From an uncultured Asticcacaulis sp. (GTDB lineage: Bacteria > Pseudomonadota > Alphaproteobacteria > Caulobacterales > Caulobacteraceae), in contig CAKZJB010000051.1 of the NCBI GenBank assembly GCA_936940865.1, positions 81,365 through 145,364 of the forward strand: 64,000 bases of DNA, in the 5' to 3' direction. The position numbers and the translations under genes were made by a program. Of the stretch, positions 32,353-40,988 are shown in pieces; position 1 is the stretch's first letter; every line of letters begins with the position of its first letter. Under the pieces are notes generated by a model. That model worked only from the letters and a program-made list of their open reading frames with translations, had not been told where the DNA came from and searched no databases.

Positions 32353-32934
32353 ATGGCCCGCTACCGTCCCTCCAGCATCGACAAGCTTCCTCCGGCGATC
32401 AAGGAAACGATCGGCCGATTGATTGCGTCCAACTTCACCCTGGACCAGATCATAGCGCACCTCCGCGACATGGAGGCGACGGTTGAGGAGGATTTCGATA
32501 CGCCGTCGAGATCCGCGGTCGGCCGTTACGCCGAGCGGCTGAGAGCGGCTCAACAGAAGATGTCTCAGGGCCGGGCGATCGCGGAGGCCCTTGTTCCGCA
32601 GCTGGGCGAAAATCCCGTTACCCAGGTCGGCCGTGTCGCCAGTGAACTGCTCCAGGGCGTAGTGTTCGACCTGCTGACGGCGGTGGAAACTGACGAGGAA
32701 ACGGGCCAGGCGAAACCCGTCCAAATAGACCCGAAGACCGCCGGCGTCCTGGCTGGTGTGCTCCGAGACGTTGCCGCCGCTCAGAAGACTGACTCCGACC
32801 GCATGGCCAAGGAGCGGGAGCAGTATGCCAAGGAGGCGGCAAAGGCTGTCCAAAAGGTGGCCAAGGCCAAGGGGCTGACGCAGGAAACTGCCGACGAAAT
32901 CGCCTTTGCCGTTCTGGGGATCGCCAAGCAATGA
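32353..32934 (+). CDS. DUF3486 protein, Mu gp27-like small terminase
   Basis: 193 residues from ATG 32353. The opening SSIDKLPPAIKETIGRLI and FTLDQIIAHLRDME, followed by PSRSAVGRYAERL, is a DNA-binding helix-turn-helix conserved in DUF3486 (PF11985), the gp27 family thought to be the small terminase subunit that recognises the phage end. The C-terminal half is helical, with a coiled coil (DSDRMAKEREQYAKEAAKAV). It overlaps the large terminase by four bases. Confidence 0.9.
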   Translation: MARYRPSSIDKLPPAIKETIGRLIASNFTLDQIIAHLRDMEATVEEDFDTPSRSAVGRYAERLRAAQQKMSQGRAIAEALVPQLGENPVTQVGRVASELLQGVVFDLLTAVETDEETGQAKPVQIDPKTAGVLAGVLRDVAAAQKTDSDRMAKEREQYAKEAAKAVQKVAKAKGLTQETADEIAFAVLGIAKQ

Positions 32935-34454
32935 AGCTGCGCCCCAAAACTGCGGATGAGGAGTTCGAAGAAGCGCTGGCCGCAATGCCGGCCGATGACC
33001 GGACGGTCTTCGTCAAGTCGAAGCCCGAGCTGGCGCCGGCCTTGGCCAGGTTGCCGCGCGGCAACCTGCTGCTGCCCTATCAGCAAAAGGCCATCATGGC
33101 GGCCAAGGACAACAACGTCCTGGTCGTCGAGAAGTCACGCCGTATTGGCTTGACCTGGGGGCTGGGCTCGCATGCCGCTCTGACGGCCGCGAAGACGCGC
33201 AGCGCCGGCGGCATGGACGTCTTCTACATGGGCTATGAGAAGGAGATGGCCCGCGAATTCATCGACGTCTGCGGCATGTGGGCCAAGGCTTTCGGTGTAG
33301 CGGCCGGAGAAGCGGAAGAGTTCGTTCTGGACGACGACACGAACCCGGAAAAGAGCATCAAGGCGTTCCGCATTCAGTTCGCGTCCGGCTTCGAAATCGT
33401 CGCCCTGCCGTCCAAGCCGCGCGCCTTCCGGGGCAAGCAGGGCATGGTCATCATGGACGAGGCCGCCTTCATGGACGATGTCCAGGAGGCGATCGACGCT
33501 GCCATGGCGTTGCTGATGTGGGGCGGCAGCATCATCATCGTCTCGACACACTTCGGCGTCGATAATCCGTTCAATACCTTGATCAACGAGATCCGATCGG
33601 GCGAACGCGCCGGCGCCGTCATGACGATCACGTTTAACGACGCGATCGCGGATGGGCTTTATGAGCGCGTCGCCCTGGTGGCGCCGAAGGCCATCCTGCC
33701 AAAAGAGCAGTGGATTGCCGACATCCGCAAGAAGTACGGCGCGGCCGCCGCCCAGGAATTGGACTGCATCCCCTCGATCGGGGGCAATCCGTGGATCGAT
33801 CCGGCGCACCTTACGGCTTGCTCACACCCGGATGCGGGAAAGCCAGAGCTGTATCAGAAGGGGCCGGCCTTCCATGGCTATGACGTGGCTCGCCGGCGCG
33901 ACGGCATCATTCAATGGACCTTCGAAGAAGTCGGCGGAATCCTGTGGCTTAGGGAAAAGTGGGAGGCGGTCAACGAGACCTTCCGCGTCCAGCGCGAGCA
34001 CTTCGACTATGTCATGAAGACCTATCGTGTCCTCGGCGCCGGCATCGATCAGACCGGCATGGGCGAAGTCCAGACCGAGCTGCTCCAGGACAAGTATGGT
34101 GCCGTGGTCGAAGGTTTCATCCTGTCGGCGCCGACGCGCCTGGTCCTGGCAACCATGCTGCGCGAGCGCTTTGAGGAAGGCACAATCCGCATCGATTGCA
34201 GCGCAGAGACGCGCACGGACCTTCTCGCGCTTAAGCGGGCCGGACCGAAGGGCAAGGCCCTGGTCGAAAACAAGGTTCACCCCGACCGCTTTTGGGCGGC
34301 CGCCCTCGCGGTCGCCAAGGCTGCTGGCGTGCGCATCGAATACGCCTACGAGGCGGTCGGCAACCGGAGCCACGATGCTGACGAGGACGAACGCTTCAGG
34401 CAGTCCGATAGCGGCTCCACCCGAAACGGAATGTCGCGCGGAGGCGCATGGTAA
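32931..34454 (+). CDS. Terminase large subunit (Mu gp28-like)
   Basis: 507 residues. Packaging motor ATPase with Walker A-like VEKSRRIGLTWG (about residues 65-76) and Walker B MVIMDEAAFM (about 172). The C-terminal RNase H-like headful nuclease has acidic residues in GYDVARRRDG (about 317), AGIDQTGMGE (about 371) and NKVHPDRFWAAAL (about 450). Length and motif order match terminase large subunits of Mu-type phages, which package by headful cutting into flanking host DNA. It follows the DUF3486 gene directly. Confidence 0.93.
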   Translation: MKLRPKTADEEFEEALAAMPADDRTVFVKSKPELAPALARLPRGNLLLPYQQKAIMAAKDNNVLVVEKSRRIGLTWGLGSHAALTAAKTRSAGGMDVFYMGYEKEMAREFIDVCGMWAKAFGVAAGEAEEFVLDDDTNPEKSIKAFRIQFASGFEIVALPSKPRAFRGKQGMVIMDEAAFMDDVQEAIDAAMALLMWGGSIIIVSTHFGVDNPFNTLINEIRSGERAGAVMTITFNDAIADGLYERVALVAPKAILPKEQWIADIRKKYGAAAAQELDCIPSIGGNPWIDPAHLTACSHPDAGKPELYQKGPAFHGYDVARRRDGIIQWTFEEVGGILWLREKWEAVNETFRVQREHFDYVMKTYRVLGAGIDQTGMGEVQTELLQDKYGAVVEGFILSAPTRLVLATMLRERFEEGTIRIDCSAETRTDLLALKRAGPKGKALVENKVHPDRFWAAALAVAKAAGVRIEYAYEAVGNRSHDADEDERFRQSDSGSTRNGMSRGGAW

Positions 34455-36136
34455 TGGTAAAGCGCGCTTCATCCCTCATTGACCCCTCGACCGGTAAGCC
34501 GATCGTCTACGACGATCTCACGCGCGAGATCGCCGGTCCGACCATGGGCGGCGTCCGTTCCATCCTTTCCGGCCATCCGGCCCAGGGCCTCGATCCGGCG
34601 CGCCTGGCGCGGATCCTGCGATCGGCCGAGGAGGGTAATGCCGAGGATCAGTTCGCCCTGGCCGAGGAGATCGAGGAGAAGTACCTCCATTACCAAGGCA
34701 CGCTCGGCACCCGCAAACGCGCGGTATCGCAGCTGGAGATCACGGTTGAAGCGGGCAGCGATGCGCCCGACGACCAGGACCGCGCCCAGTTCATCCGCGA
34801 CTGGCTGGCTCGGGATACGCTCGAGGAAGAACTGTTCGACATCCTGGACGCAGTCGGAAAGGGTGTGTCGTTCACCGAGGTAGCGTGGGACCTGTCCGGA
34901 AACTACTGGCTGCCGGCGCGCCTGGAGAACAGGGACGGCCGCTGGTTCGAGTTCGACCGGATCGACGGCAAAACGCCACGGCTCAGGGGCGGGCCTGACG
35001 GCATGTCAGGCACGCCGACCGATCTGCCGCCCTTCCGCTTCATCGTCCACCATCACCCGGCCAAGACGGGCCTGCCTTTACGCGGCGGCCTGATCCGCGG
35101 CGTCGCCTGGGCATACCTGTTCCAAAACTTCGCCGTGAAGGATTGGGTCATCTTCGCCGAAGTGTACGGCATGCCGGTTCGTCTCGGTCGCTATGGCCCG
35201 AACGCGACGGCCGATGAGAAGCGGATCCTGCTGCGGGCTGTGACCAATCTTGCGACCGATGCGGCCGCCATCATTCCCGACTCGATGAAGGTCGAGTTCG
35301 CCGAGGCCCAGGCCTCTGGTAATTACGAAGTCTATGAGCGCCTCTGCCAGTACCTGGATCAACAGGTCTCGAAAGCGGTGCTCGGCCAGACGGCGACGAC
35401 CGATGCCGTCGCCGGCGGCCTGGGTGGAAGCCAGGGCAACGTGCACAACGACGTGCGTGAGGACATCCAGCGGGCCGACGCGAAGAAGCTGGCGGCTACG
35501 CTGAACACCGGCCTTGTCCGATGGATGATCGACTTCAACTTCGGGGCGCCGGCGTCTGGTCGCTATCCTCGCATCAACATCGGCCAGTCCGAGAAGTTCG
35601 GCAAGGAGGAGATGGCCCTGGTCGAGACCTTCGTCGCGCTCGGCGGTCGGGTCGAAGAGTCGGTCATCCGCGATAAGCTGGCCCTGCCCGATCCTCCGGA
35701 AACGGGGGCCGATGGTCAGCCCGTGCGCCTCCTCAAGGCGAAGGTTTCGGCCGCGCAAAATCCGGCGCCCGCTGACACCATTCCCCCGATCGCTGCCCCT
35801 GGTGTCGCGGTTGCCGCGTCTTCGGCCTCAGTGGCGGGCTTAGAGGGGCTTATGAGGGGCTTAAAGATCGGGGCGGCCTCGTCCCTGGCGGCGGCATCGA
35901 CGATGGACGCGATCGACGCCGCGGTGGCCGATATGGCCGACCAGTGGCAGCCCGTCACGGTGCCGATGTTCGACCCGCTACAAAAGGCGTTCGATGCGTC
36001 GGCATCCTACGAAGACCTGAAGGTACGCCTGCTGGCGGCCCTCGACAAGATGGACGTGCGCGCGATGGCCGAACTGCTGGCCGAGGCGACGTTCATGGCG
36101 CGCCTGGCAGGGGAGAGCGGAAATGCCCTCCAATAG
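34448..36136 (+). CDS. Portal protein (Mu gp29, DUF935)
   Basis: 562 residues; ATG 34448 overlaps the terminase end by seven bases. DUF935 features: LARILRSAEEGNAEDQFALAE, then YLHYQGTLGTRKRAVSQLEI, VSFTEVAWD, LIRGVAWAYLFQNFAVKDW and the MPVRLGRYGPNA block. The ring of portal subunits forms the DNA entry vertex. The region after residue 430 (SAAQNPAPADTIPPIAAPGV...) is low-complexity and then helical, a normal C-terminal extension in this family. A GGCTTA-rich direct repeat occurs at 35847-35867. Confidence 0.93.
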   Translation: MVMVKRASSLIDPSTGKPIVYDDLTREIAGPTMGGVRSILSGHPAQGLDPARLARILRSAEEGNAEDQFALAEEIEEKYLHYQGTLGTRKRAVSQLEITVEAGSDAPDDQDRAQFIRDWLARDTLEEELFDILDAVGKGVSFTEVAWDLSGNYWLPARLENRDGRWFEFDRIDGKTPRLRGGPDGMSGTPTDLPPFRFIVHHHPAKTGLPLRGGLIRGVAWAYLFQNFAVKDWVIFAEVYGMPVRLGRYGPNATADEKRILLRAVTNLATDAAAIIPDSMKVEFAEAQASGNYEVYERLCQYLDQQVSKAVLGQTATTDAVAGGLGGSQGNVHNDVREDIQRADAKKLAATLNTGLVRWMIDFNFGAPASGRYPRINIGQSEKFGKEEMALVETFVALGGRVEESVIRDKLALPDPPETGADGQPVRLLKAKVSAAQNPAPADTIPPIAAPGVAVAASSASVAGLEGLMRGLKIGAASSLAAASTMDAIDAAVADMADQWQPVTVPMFDPLQKAFDASASYEDLKVRLLAALDKMDVRAMAELLAEATFMARLAGESGNALQ

Positions 36137-36635
36137 TGGAACCTTTGCCGAGCTGTTCGCTTTCAGCCGCGATCGCGCGGCGCCTTTCGTTGATGGCAAT
36201 GGCAATGCGGAGACGGCGGCGATCGACGTACCGCGCCTGGATCATGACGAAGCCGGCATCGTCAAAGGGCTGCTAATCGAGGGCCGGCCGCAAACCCTGC
36301 AGGCCGATGTGGTGGTATTGCAGGCTAATCTGCCCGGTGCGCCGGTCCAGGGCACCGTGCTTCACGACTACATCGATGCCGGCGGCGATCGCTGGCAACG
36401 CGCCATCTACACACGATCCCCTCGCGCCACGGTCGAAGGATGCTTGGCCTTGAAGGGATGGCATCGGCGTATCGGCTTCTTTCCCGCGTTCCTGCCCCGA
36501 TCGGAAGACCATGGTCCTACTCGGCCGGTCCGATACGAAGGCGAGTCCTGGGAGATGTGCGCCTTTGTCGTCGATGTTGACGGCCAGGCGATCGACATCG
36601 GCGACGTGTTTCACTCCATTCTGATAGAGGCATAG
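36123..36635 (+). CDS. Possible head-fibre/spike protein
   Basis: 170 residues, starting inside the portal 3' end. The segment FSRDRAAPFVDGNGNAETAA followed by VPRLDHDEAGIVKGLLIEG closely follows the recurring phage head-spike/fibre motif F(T/S)R..A....G....A...PR.DHDP....KGLLIE. The rest is beta-rich. I infer a structural surface protein; it opens the unusual block between the portal and MuF genes. Confidence 0.6.
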   Translation: MPSNSGTFAELFAFSRDRAAPFVDGNGNAETAAIDVPRLDHDEAGIVKGLLIEGRPQTLQADVVVLQANLPGAPVQGTVLHDYIDAGGDRWQRAIYTRSPRATVEGCLALKGWHRRIGFFPAFLPRSEDHGPTRPVRYEGESWEMCAFVVDVDGQAIDIGDVFHSILIEA

Positions 36636-39122
36636 ATGGCCGATCCGGACATCATCACAAAGACCCCGGCGCAGCTCGGCCAGATCACCGGCCTTCAGGA
36701 CGGCGACCGCATCATCGTCATGCGCGACGGCGTGCCGCTGACCACGATCGACGCCCAGGTCCTGATTACGGCTGTCAACCAGGGCTTGGCCGACGGCATT
36801 GCCGCAATCGTGGGCACCACGGGTTTGACGATCGACGAACTTCGGGTCGCGATCCAGAGCGCCGCTGCCGATGCCGAAGCGGCCGCAGCTTCCGTCGCCG
36901 GCGTCGCGAATATGGGGCTGTTCAAATCGATCCCGCTTCTCAGCGGTTATGACGCCGGTGGCATCCAGTCGATCGGCCAGGGCGACCTTGTGGTATCGAC
37001 CGGGCTGACGCAGGCCAGCATTGTCTGGAATATCGATAACGTCCAGGTCGGAGACAAGGTCACCCTGGAACTGTGTGTCGCACCGACTGAAAACGTCGTG
37101 GCCTATCTGGCCGATGGCAACTCGGCGCCGAAGGGACCTTCGGTCGCCCTTGCGGAAGATTCCGTCTATCACGTCGTCACTCTCCAGGCGACCACAGGCA
37201 TAGCCTCCCGACTGGTCCTGTTGCAAAACCCTGCGGTTCCTGGTCATCACTTCACCTTCTGGGCCAGCGGCGTCGTCGGAGACCAGGCCGCGACCGGCCT
37301 TCAGCAGAATAAGCTGCTGACCGCGCAACTGGCTCGCATGCGGGTGCTCCAGGCGGCTTTCGCTGGCGTCGAGACAGCCAGGTCGGCATTGAGCGCGCGG
37401 ACGGAAGGCTTGGGCGGCATCACGGGCCAGCCGACATCGACCAGCTACACCAACTTCACGGTCACCGACACCGGCAAGGTATCGGGAACCGCGCCCGCGG
37501 CCGCCGGCCAGGTGGCCGTGCGCTGGCCCATGAAGATGGCGCTGGGCGAAAAGAAGACCGTGCTCTATGCCTTCACCCGGACAGGCGCAACGCTGCAGAT
37601 GTTCCTGGACCATGGCGACGGCACATCGGCGACGGTCGGCGGCGCCAAGAACATGGTCGCGGATGGGAAGTTCCATCCTCAAGTGCTCGAAGCCAGCGAT
37701 ACGGTCCAGTACCTGGACGTCATGCAGACGACAGGCGTGCTGAGCACAATGAGCGGCCGGTTGTTGACGATCGACGGTGACATTACCGCCCTTCTGCCCA
37801 AGAATGCGCTACATGCCTTCCTGGCCATGCTGACCAGCATGTTCGCCGACAACGCCGCCCAGACGGATAGTCGCCTTAACCTGGCCGAAGCGCGGATCGC
37901 CGGCTTGATGGACAGCATGGGCGCGACAGGGCGTTTCTCGGCCGTCGGCGCCCGCAACTTCTTCCCGCGCGCGTGGACGACCACGCCCAACGCGCACAGC
38001 GTCACCCGAACGGTCCGCAATGGGACCGGCGACGCCAATAATGTCAGGGTGTTCATCGCCAACAGCATTTTGGCGACGGCCGGCGACATCCTGGCGCAGT
38101 TGCCGAACGCCAACGGCATCCGGGGCCACTATACGATCGAGTATCCGATCGGCACGGCGCCCGTGCCGCTGAAGCGAAACGGAAGTGCCGACATCTGGTT
38201 CAAGCGCAGCGAGCTTGGCGGCTGGATCTTCCCCGATCCCGGAGCCCTGAGCATCCCGGGTGGTGCGCTCTACAAGCGCCATGTCAGGTTCTATCCTGTC
38301 GATGACGCCGGCAATCTCCTGGCTGGCGGCACCTTGCCTTGCTCGCAATTCGCCGTCAGTACGGACCACTACAACGTCAATTCAACGGTCGACCGCACTT
38401 CGACTATCGGCGGCGAGACGGCGGCCTTCGCCGGCGGCCAGGATCTGTTCGACGGCGCCGTCGTGGCGTGCGACGAAAAAGCCTATCCGACCATCGTCGT
38501 ACCGACCGACTCGCAAGGCTATGGCTTCGCGGAAAATCTCTCCGGTACCGGCGACGCCGATGGCAATACGGGGCCGTGGGGACGCTGGTATGGCAAATAC
38601 CACATGGACGCGGTCATCTTCGGCCTGCCCAGCTCCACGCTCTCGCAATGGGCACTGTCCCTGTCCGGCCGGCTTCTGCCTTCGGTCGGCCAGTTGCTGG
38701 CCTGCATGGGACGCCACTACCAGGTTAGCCTGGGGCGCAACAGCCTGGGCGCCGGTGCGACCGCCGCCCAGATGTTGGCCCAGCTCGACTGCATCGAGGC
38801 GTATCTGATCGCCACCGGCCGCACCGGTCGATGCGCGACTGTCACGCCCCATCCGACCGCCACCACGGACAACTGGGCCAGCTTCGATCATATGACGGCT
38901 GAAACCGGCGCGATCCAGGCAGAGCGCGTTTCGTTCAACACAGCCGCGATCAGCCGCGGCGCTGTCGATTTCGGCGGACTGCTCGAAGATCCGGCGCACC
39001 CCGGATGCTGCGTCACCAACGGTGCGGCGTTCGGCTTCATGCAGGACGGCACCCACTACAACGCCGGCGGCCATGCGCTCTTTGCCAATACCGCCCCAGA
39101 TCCCACTCAACTGTACACTTAG
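36636..39122 (+). CDS. Large fibre-like protein with C-terminal SGNH-type hydrolase domain
   Basis: 828 residues, starting one base after the previous stop. The N-terminus (AQLGQITGLQDGDRIIVMRD) and a coiled-coil segment (IDELRVAIQSAAADAEAAAA) look like an attachment region; beta-rich segments fill residues 90-600. The C-terminal ~210 residues resemble an SGNH/GDSL hydrolase: S626 in VPTDSQGYGF as block I, and D804/H807 in DGTHYNAGGHALF as block V (DxxH). Blocks II and III are less clear. Such domains in phage fibres deacetylate surface polysaccharides. Residues 440-830 share an overall layout with the exported hydrolase at 39630, including a common ISFPGGALY/YPVDD...STDHY-type region, suggesting related origin. 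Confidence 0.68.
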   Translation: MADPDIITKTPAQLGQITGLQDGDRIIVMRDGVPLTTIDAQVLITAVNQGLADGIAAIVGTTGLTIDELRVAIQSAAADAEAAAASVAGVANMGLFKSIPLLSGYDAGGIQSIGQGDLVVSTGLTQASIVWNIDNVQVGDKVTLELCVAPTENVVAYLADGNSAPKGPSVALAEDSVYHVVTLQATTGIASRLVLLQNPAVPGHHFTFWASGVVGDQAATGLQQNKLLTAQLARMRVLQAAFAGVETARSALSARTEGLGGITGQPTSTSYTNFTVTDTGKVSGTAPAAAGQVAVRWPMKMALGEKKTVLYAFTRTGATLQMFLDHGDGTSATVGGAKNMVADGKFHPQVLEASDTVQYLDVMQTTGVLSTMSGRLLTIDGDITALLPKNALHAFLAMLTSMFADNAAQTDSRLNLAEARIAGLMDSMGATGRFSAVGARNFFPRAWTTTPNAHSVTRTVRNGTGDANNVRVFIANSILATAGDILAQLPNANGIRGHYTIEYPIGTAPVPLKRNGSADIWFKRSELGGWIFPDPGALSIPGGALYKRHVRFYPVDDAGNLLAGGTLPCSQFAVSTDHYNVNSTVDRTSTIGGETAAFAGGQDLFDGAVVACDEKAYPTIVVPTDSQGYGFAENLSGTGDADGNTGPWGRWYGKYHMDAVIFGLPSSTLSQWALSLSGRLLPSVGQLLACMGRHYQVSLGRNSLGAGATAAQMLAQLDCIEAYLIATGRTGRCATVTPHPTATTDNWASFDHMTAETGAIQAERVSFNTAAISRGAVDFGGLLEDPAHPGCCVTNGAAFGFMQDGTHYNAGGHALFANTAPDPTQLYT

Positions 39123-39130
39123 AGGACTTG

Positions 39131-39628
39131 ATGCTTACCTATCTCTTCAATTTCCTCGGCCTTCAGCCCACCGGGAATGGTCCGCAAAAGCGGATGTTCC
39201 TGGCTGGAGCCAACGAGGTCGTGGAAGGTGTCGTCGTCGTCGGCGACGACGGCAATCCGCTCGTTCGCGGCTCGACCGGCCACGACTATACGGCCAATCC
39301 GCCAGCAATCCCGAATATCGGCCAGAACTTCGCCAACGCTGGGCCGTTTGCCAATTACGTCCTGGTCGCCACCGTAGCCGCCAACCCGTCGCGGGTCTCA
39401 ATCGACATCGAGAACATGACCGGCGCACAGATTGCCGTGGTCCGTGATGACGGCACGGCAGCCAACAACGCCGCGCCGGTTGCAGCCTCGGTGTTCGCCC
39501 TGGCCGGCGGCGCGGCCGCGGGGCAGCAGGGCGGCAGCTGGTCGTCGACCACCTTCCGCGGCCGTCTGCAAATCTTTGCGCCTGCGGCCTTGGCCGGCAG
39601 CGCTTTCGTCTCGATCATGGAGGACTAA
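39131..39628 (+). CDS. Virion-associated or cargo protein, unknown
   Basis: 165 residues from ATG 39131 with AGAGGA upstream. Beta-rich and Gly/Ala/Asn-rich (GANEVVEGVVVVGDDGNPLV, NPSRVSIDIENMTGAQIAVV), with no cysteines or catalytic motif. Composition resembles small capsid-decoration or fibre-associated proteins. Sits between the two SGNH-type genes. Confidence 0.55.
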   Translation: MLTYLFNFLGLQPTGNGPQKRMFLAGANEVVEGVVVVGDDGNPLVRGSTGHDYTANPPAIPNIGQNFANAGPFANYVLVATVAANPSRVSIDIENMTGAQIAVVRDDGTAANNAAPVAASVFALAGGAAAGQQGGSWSSTTFRGRLQIFAPAALAGSAFVSIMED

Positions 39629-39629
39629 G

Positions 39630-40988
39630 TTGAAATCGTTTCTTGCCCGTCTTCTGCTGGCCGTAACGCTGATTGTCAGCGTCGCCATCGGCGATTCAGC
39701 CCTTGCGGGCGGCTCCGGCACATCGGCGCCTCCGCTGTCGTCGGCGACCATTAAGGCCGCCGGCGGCCTCCTGTTCCGCGACCCGCGCAACCTTCGCTAC
39801 CCGGTGTCATGCCGCAACGGCTTGATGACGGGCACCAACGCCAGTTATTCGCAATATGCGATGTCCAACCGGCGCATAAAGCGCAATGGAAAGGTCGCGG
39901 TTACCGACCTGCAGGCAGCGATCGGCAACTGGTACGTCAACAGCGCCTATGCCGTGACGAACGGTCCCAACCGGATCAAGGTCAATTACTCGATCCAGTA
40001 TCCCCGATCGGGCGGCAAGCAATATCCCTTCTACGTTAATGGAAGTCGGGACATCTACATCGAGCCAGGCCAGACCGTCCGGGCTGTGGAGCCCACCGGC
40101 CTTGTCATCCCCCAATTCGCCAACTTCTACGTCCTGGAATACGTCACCGCGGTGGACTCGGCCGGCAACCAACTGACCTCCGGCACGTTCCCGTCCGGCC
40201 GGTTTACTATCGGGGTCAGCGGCGGCGTGGAAAAACAGGCGTTCAACGCCGCTGCCACGGACAAGACGCTGACCCAGGATGGCGAGACGACCGCCATCGT
40301 CACCCAGTATAACCTTTTCGATGCGCTCTTGCTGAGCGGCAAACCGCTATACAGCAATGTTTCAGCTCCAAGCTACGTCCTTGCGGGCGACAGCATTATG
40401 TTCGGCCGCCGCGAGGAAGACGCCACCAGCTCGGATTCCGACGGCAACGTCGGTCCCATGGAGCGGGCCGTTTGTGCTTCAGGGAACGCCTATGGCGCCA
40501 TCAATCTTGGCGTCAGCGGCACCAAAGCCAGCGATTTCAAGGCCATCACGACGGGCAGCAACACCCAGATCGTCGATCTTCTTCGCGATGTCGGGACTCA
40601 TGTGATCGACGAGTTCGCGGTCAACGATCTTTCGGGATCGGCGACGGCGGCACAGCTCGAGTCGGACCAAAACACGATTGGCGACTGGTTCCGAAACACC
40701 ATGGGCATCCGGCCGATCCTGACCACGGCAACGCCGGTTGCCTCGAGTATCAGCGTCACCAACTCGGTCTACAACCCGAAGCGCGTGACTTACAATGCGT
40801 GGGTTCGTTCGCGATCCTATTCGTCCTCCTTTGTGTCGTACATCGAACTGTCTGACGTGTACGAGACGGTTAGGGATAGCGGTCTCTGGGGATCTTCGTC
40901 CTGGACGACCGACTTTATCCATCCGAACGCGACGTCAAACGCGCTCGTCCCGACCGCTGTCGGTGACGTTGGACAATACGCGCAGTAA
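39630..40988 (+). CDS. Exported SGNH/GDSL hydrolase
   Basis: 452 residues. TTG 39630 was chosen because GGAGG lies seven bases upstream and a signal peptide begins there (KSFLARLLLAVTLIVSVAIG, cleavage near SALA-GG). All four SGNH blocks are visible: block I AGDSIMFG (S255), block II NLGVSGTK (G297), block III AVNDLS (N332) and block V DFIHPNA (D428, H431). The N-terminal 220 residues are a separate beta-rich domain. A Sec signal peptide is unexpected in a virion gene, so the product is probably sent to the periplasm or outside, as a polysaccharide or peptidoglycan O-acetyl esterase. The gene overlaps nothing and ends one base before the MuF gene. Confidence 0.82.
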   Translation: MKSFLARLLLAVTLIVSVAIGDSALAGGSGTSAPPLSSATIKAAGGLLFRDPRNLRYPVSCRNGLMTGTNASYSQYAMSNRRIKRNGKVAVTDLQAAIGNWYVNSAYAVTNGPNRIKVNYSIQYPRSGGKQYPFYVNGSRDIYIEPGQTVRAVEPTGLVIPQFANFYVLEYVTAVDSAGNQLTSGTFPSGRFTIGVSGGVEKQAFNAAATDKTLTQDGETTAIVTQYNLFDALLLSGKPLYSNVSAPSYVLAGDSIMFGRREEDATSSDSDGNVGPMERAVCASGNAYGAINLGVSGTKASDFKAITTGSNTQIVDLLRDVGTHVIDEFAVNDLSGSATAAQLESDQNTIGDWFRNTMGIRPILTTATPVASSISVTNSVYNPKRVTYNAWVRSRSYSSSFVSYIELSDVYETVRDSGLWGSSSWTTDFIHPNATSNALVPTAVGDVGQYAQ

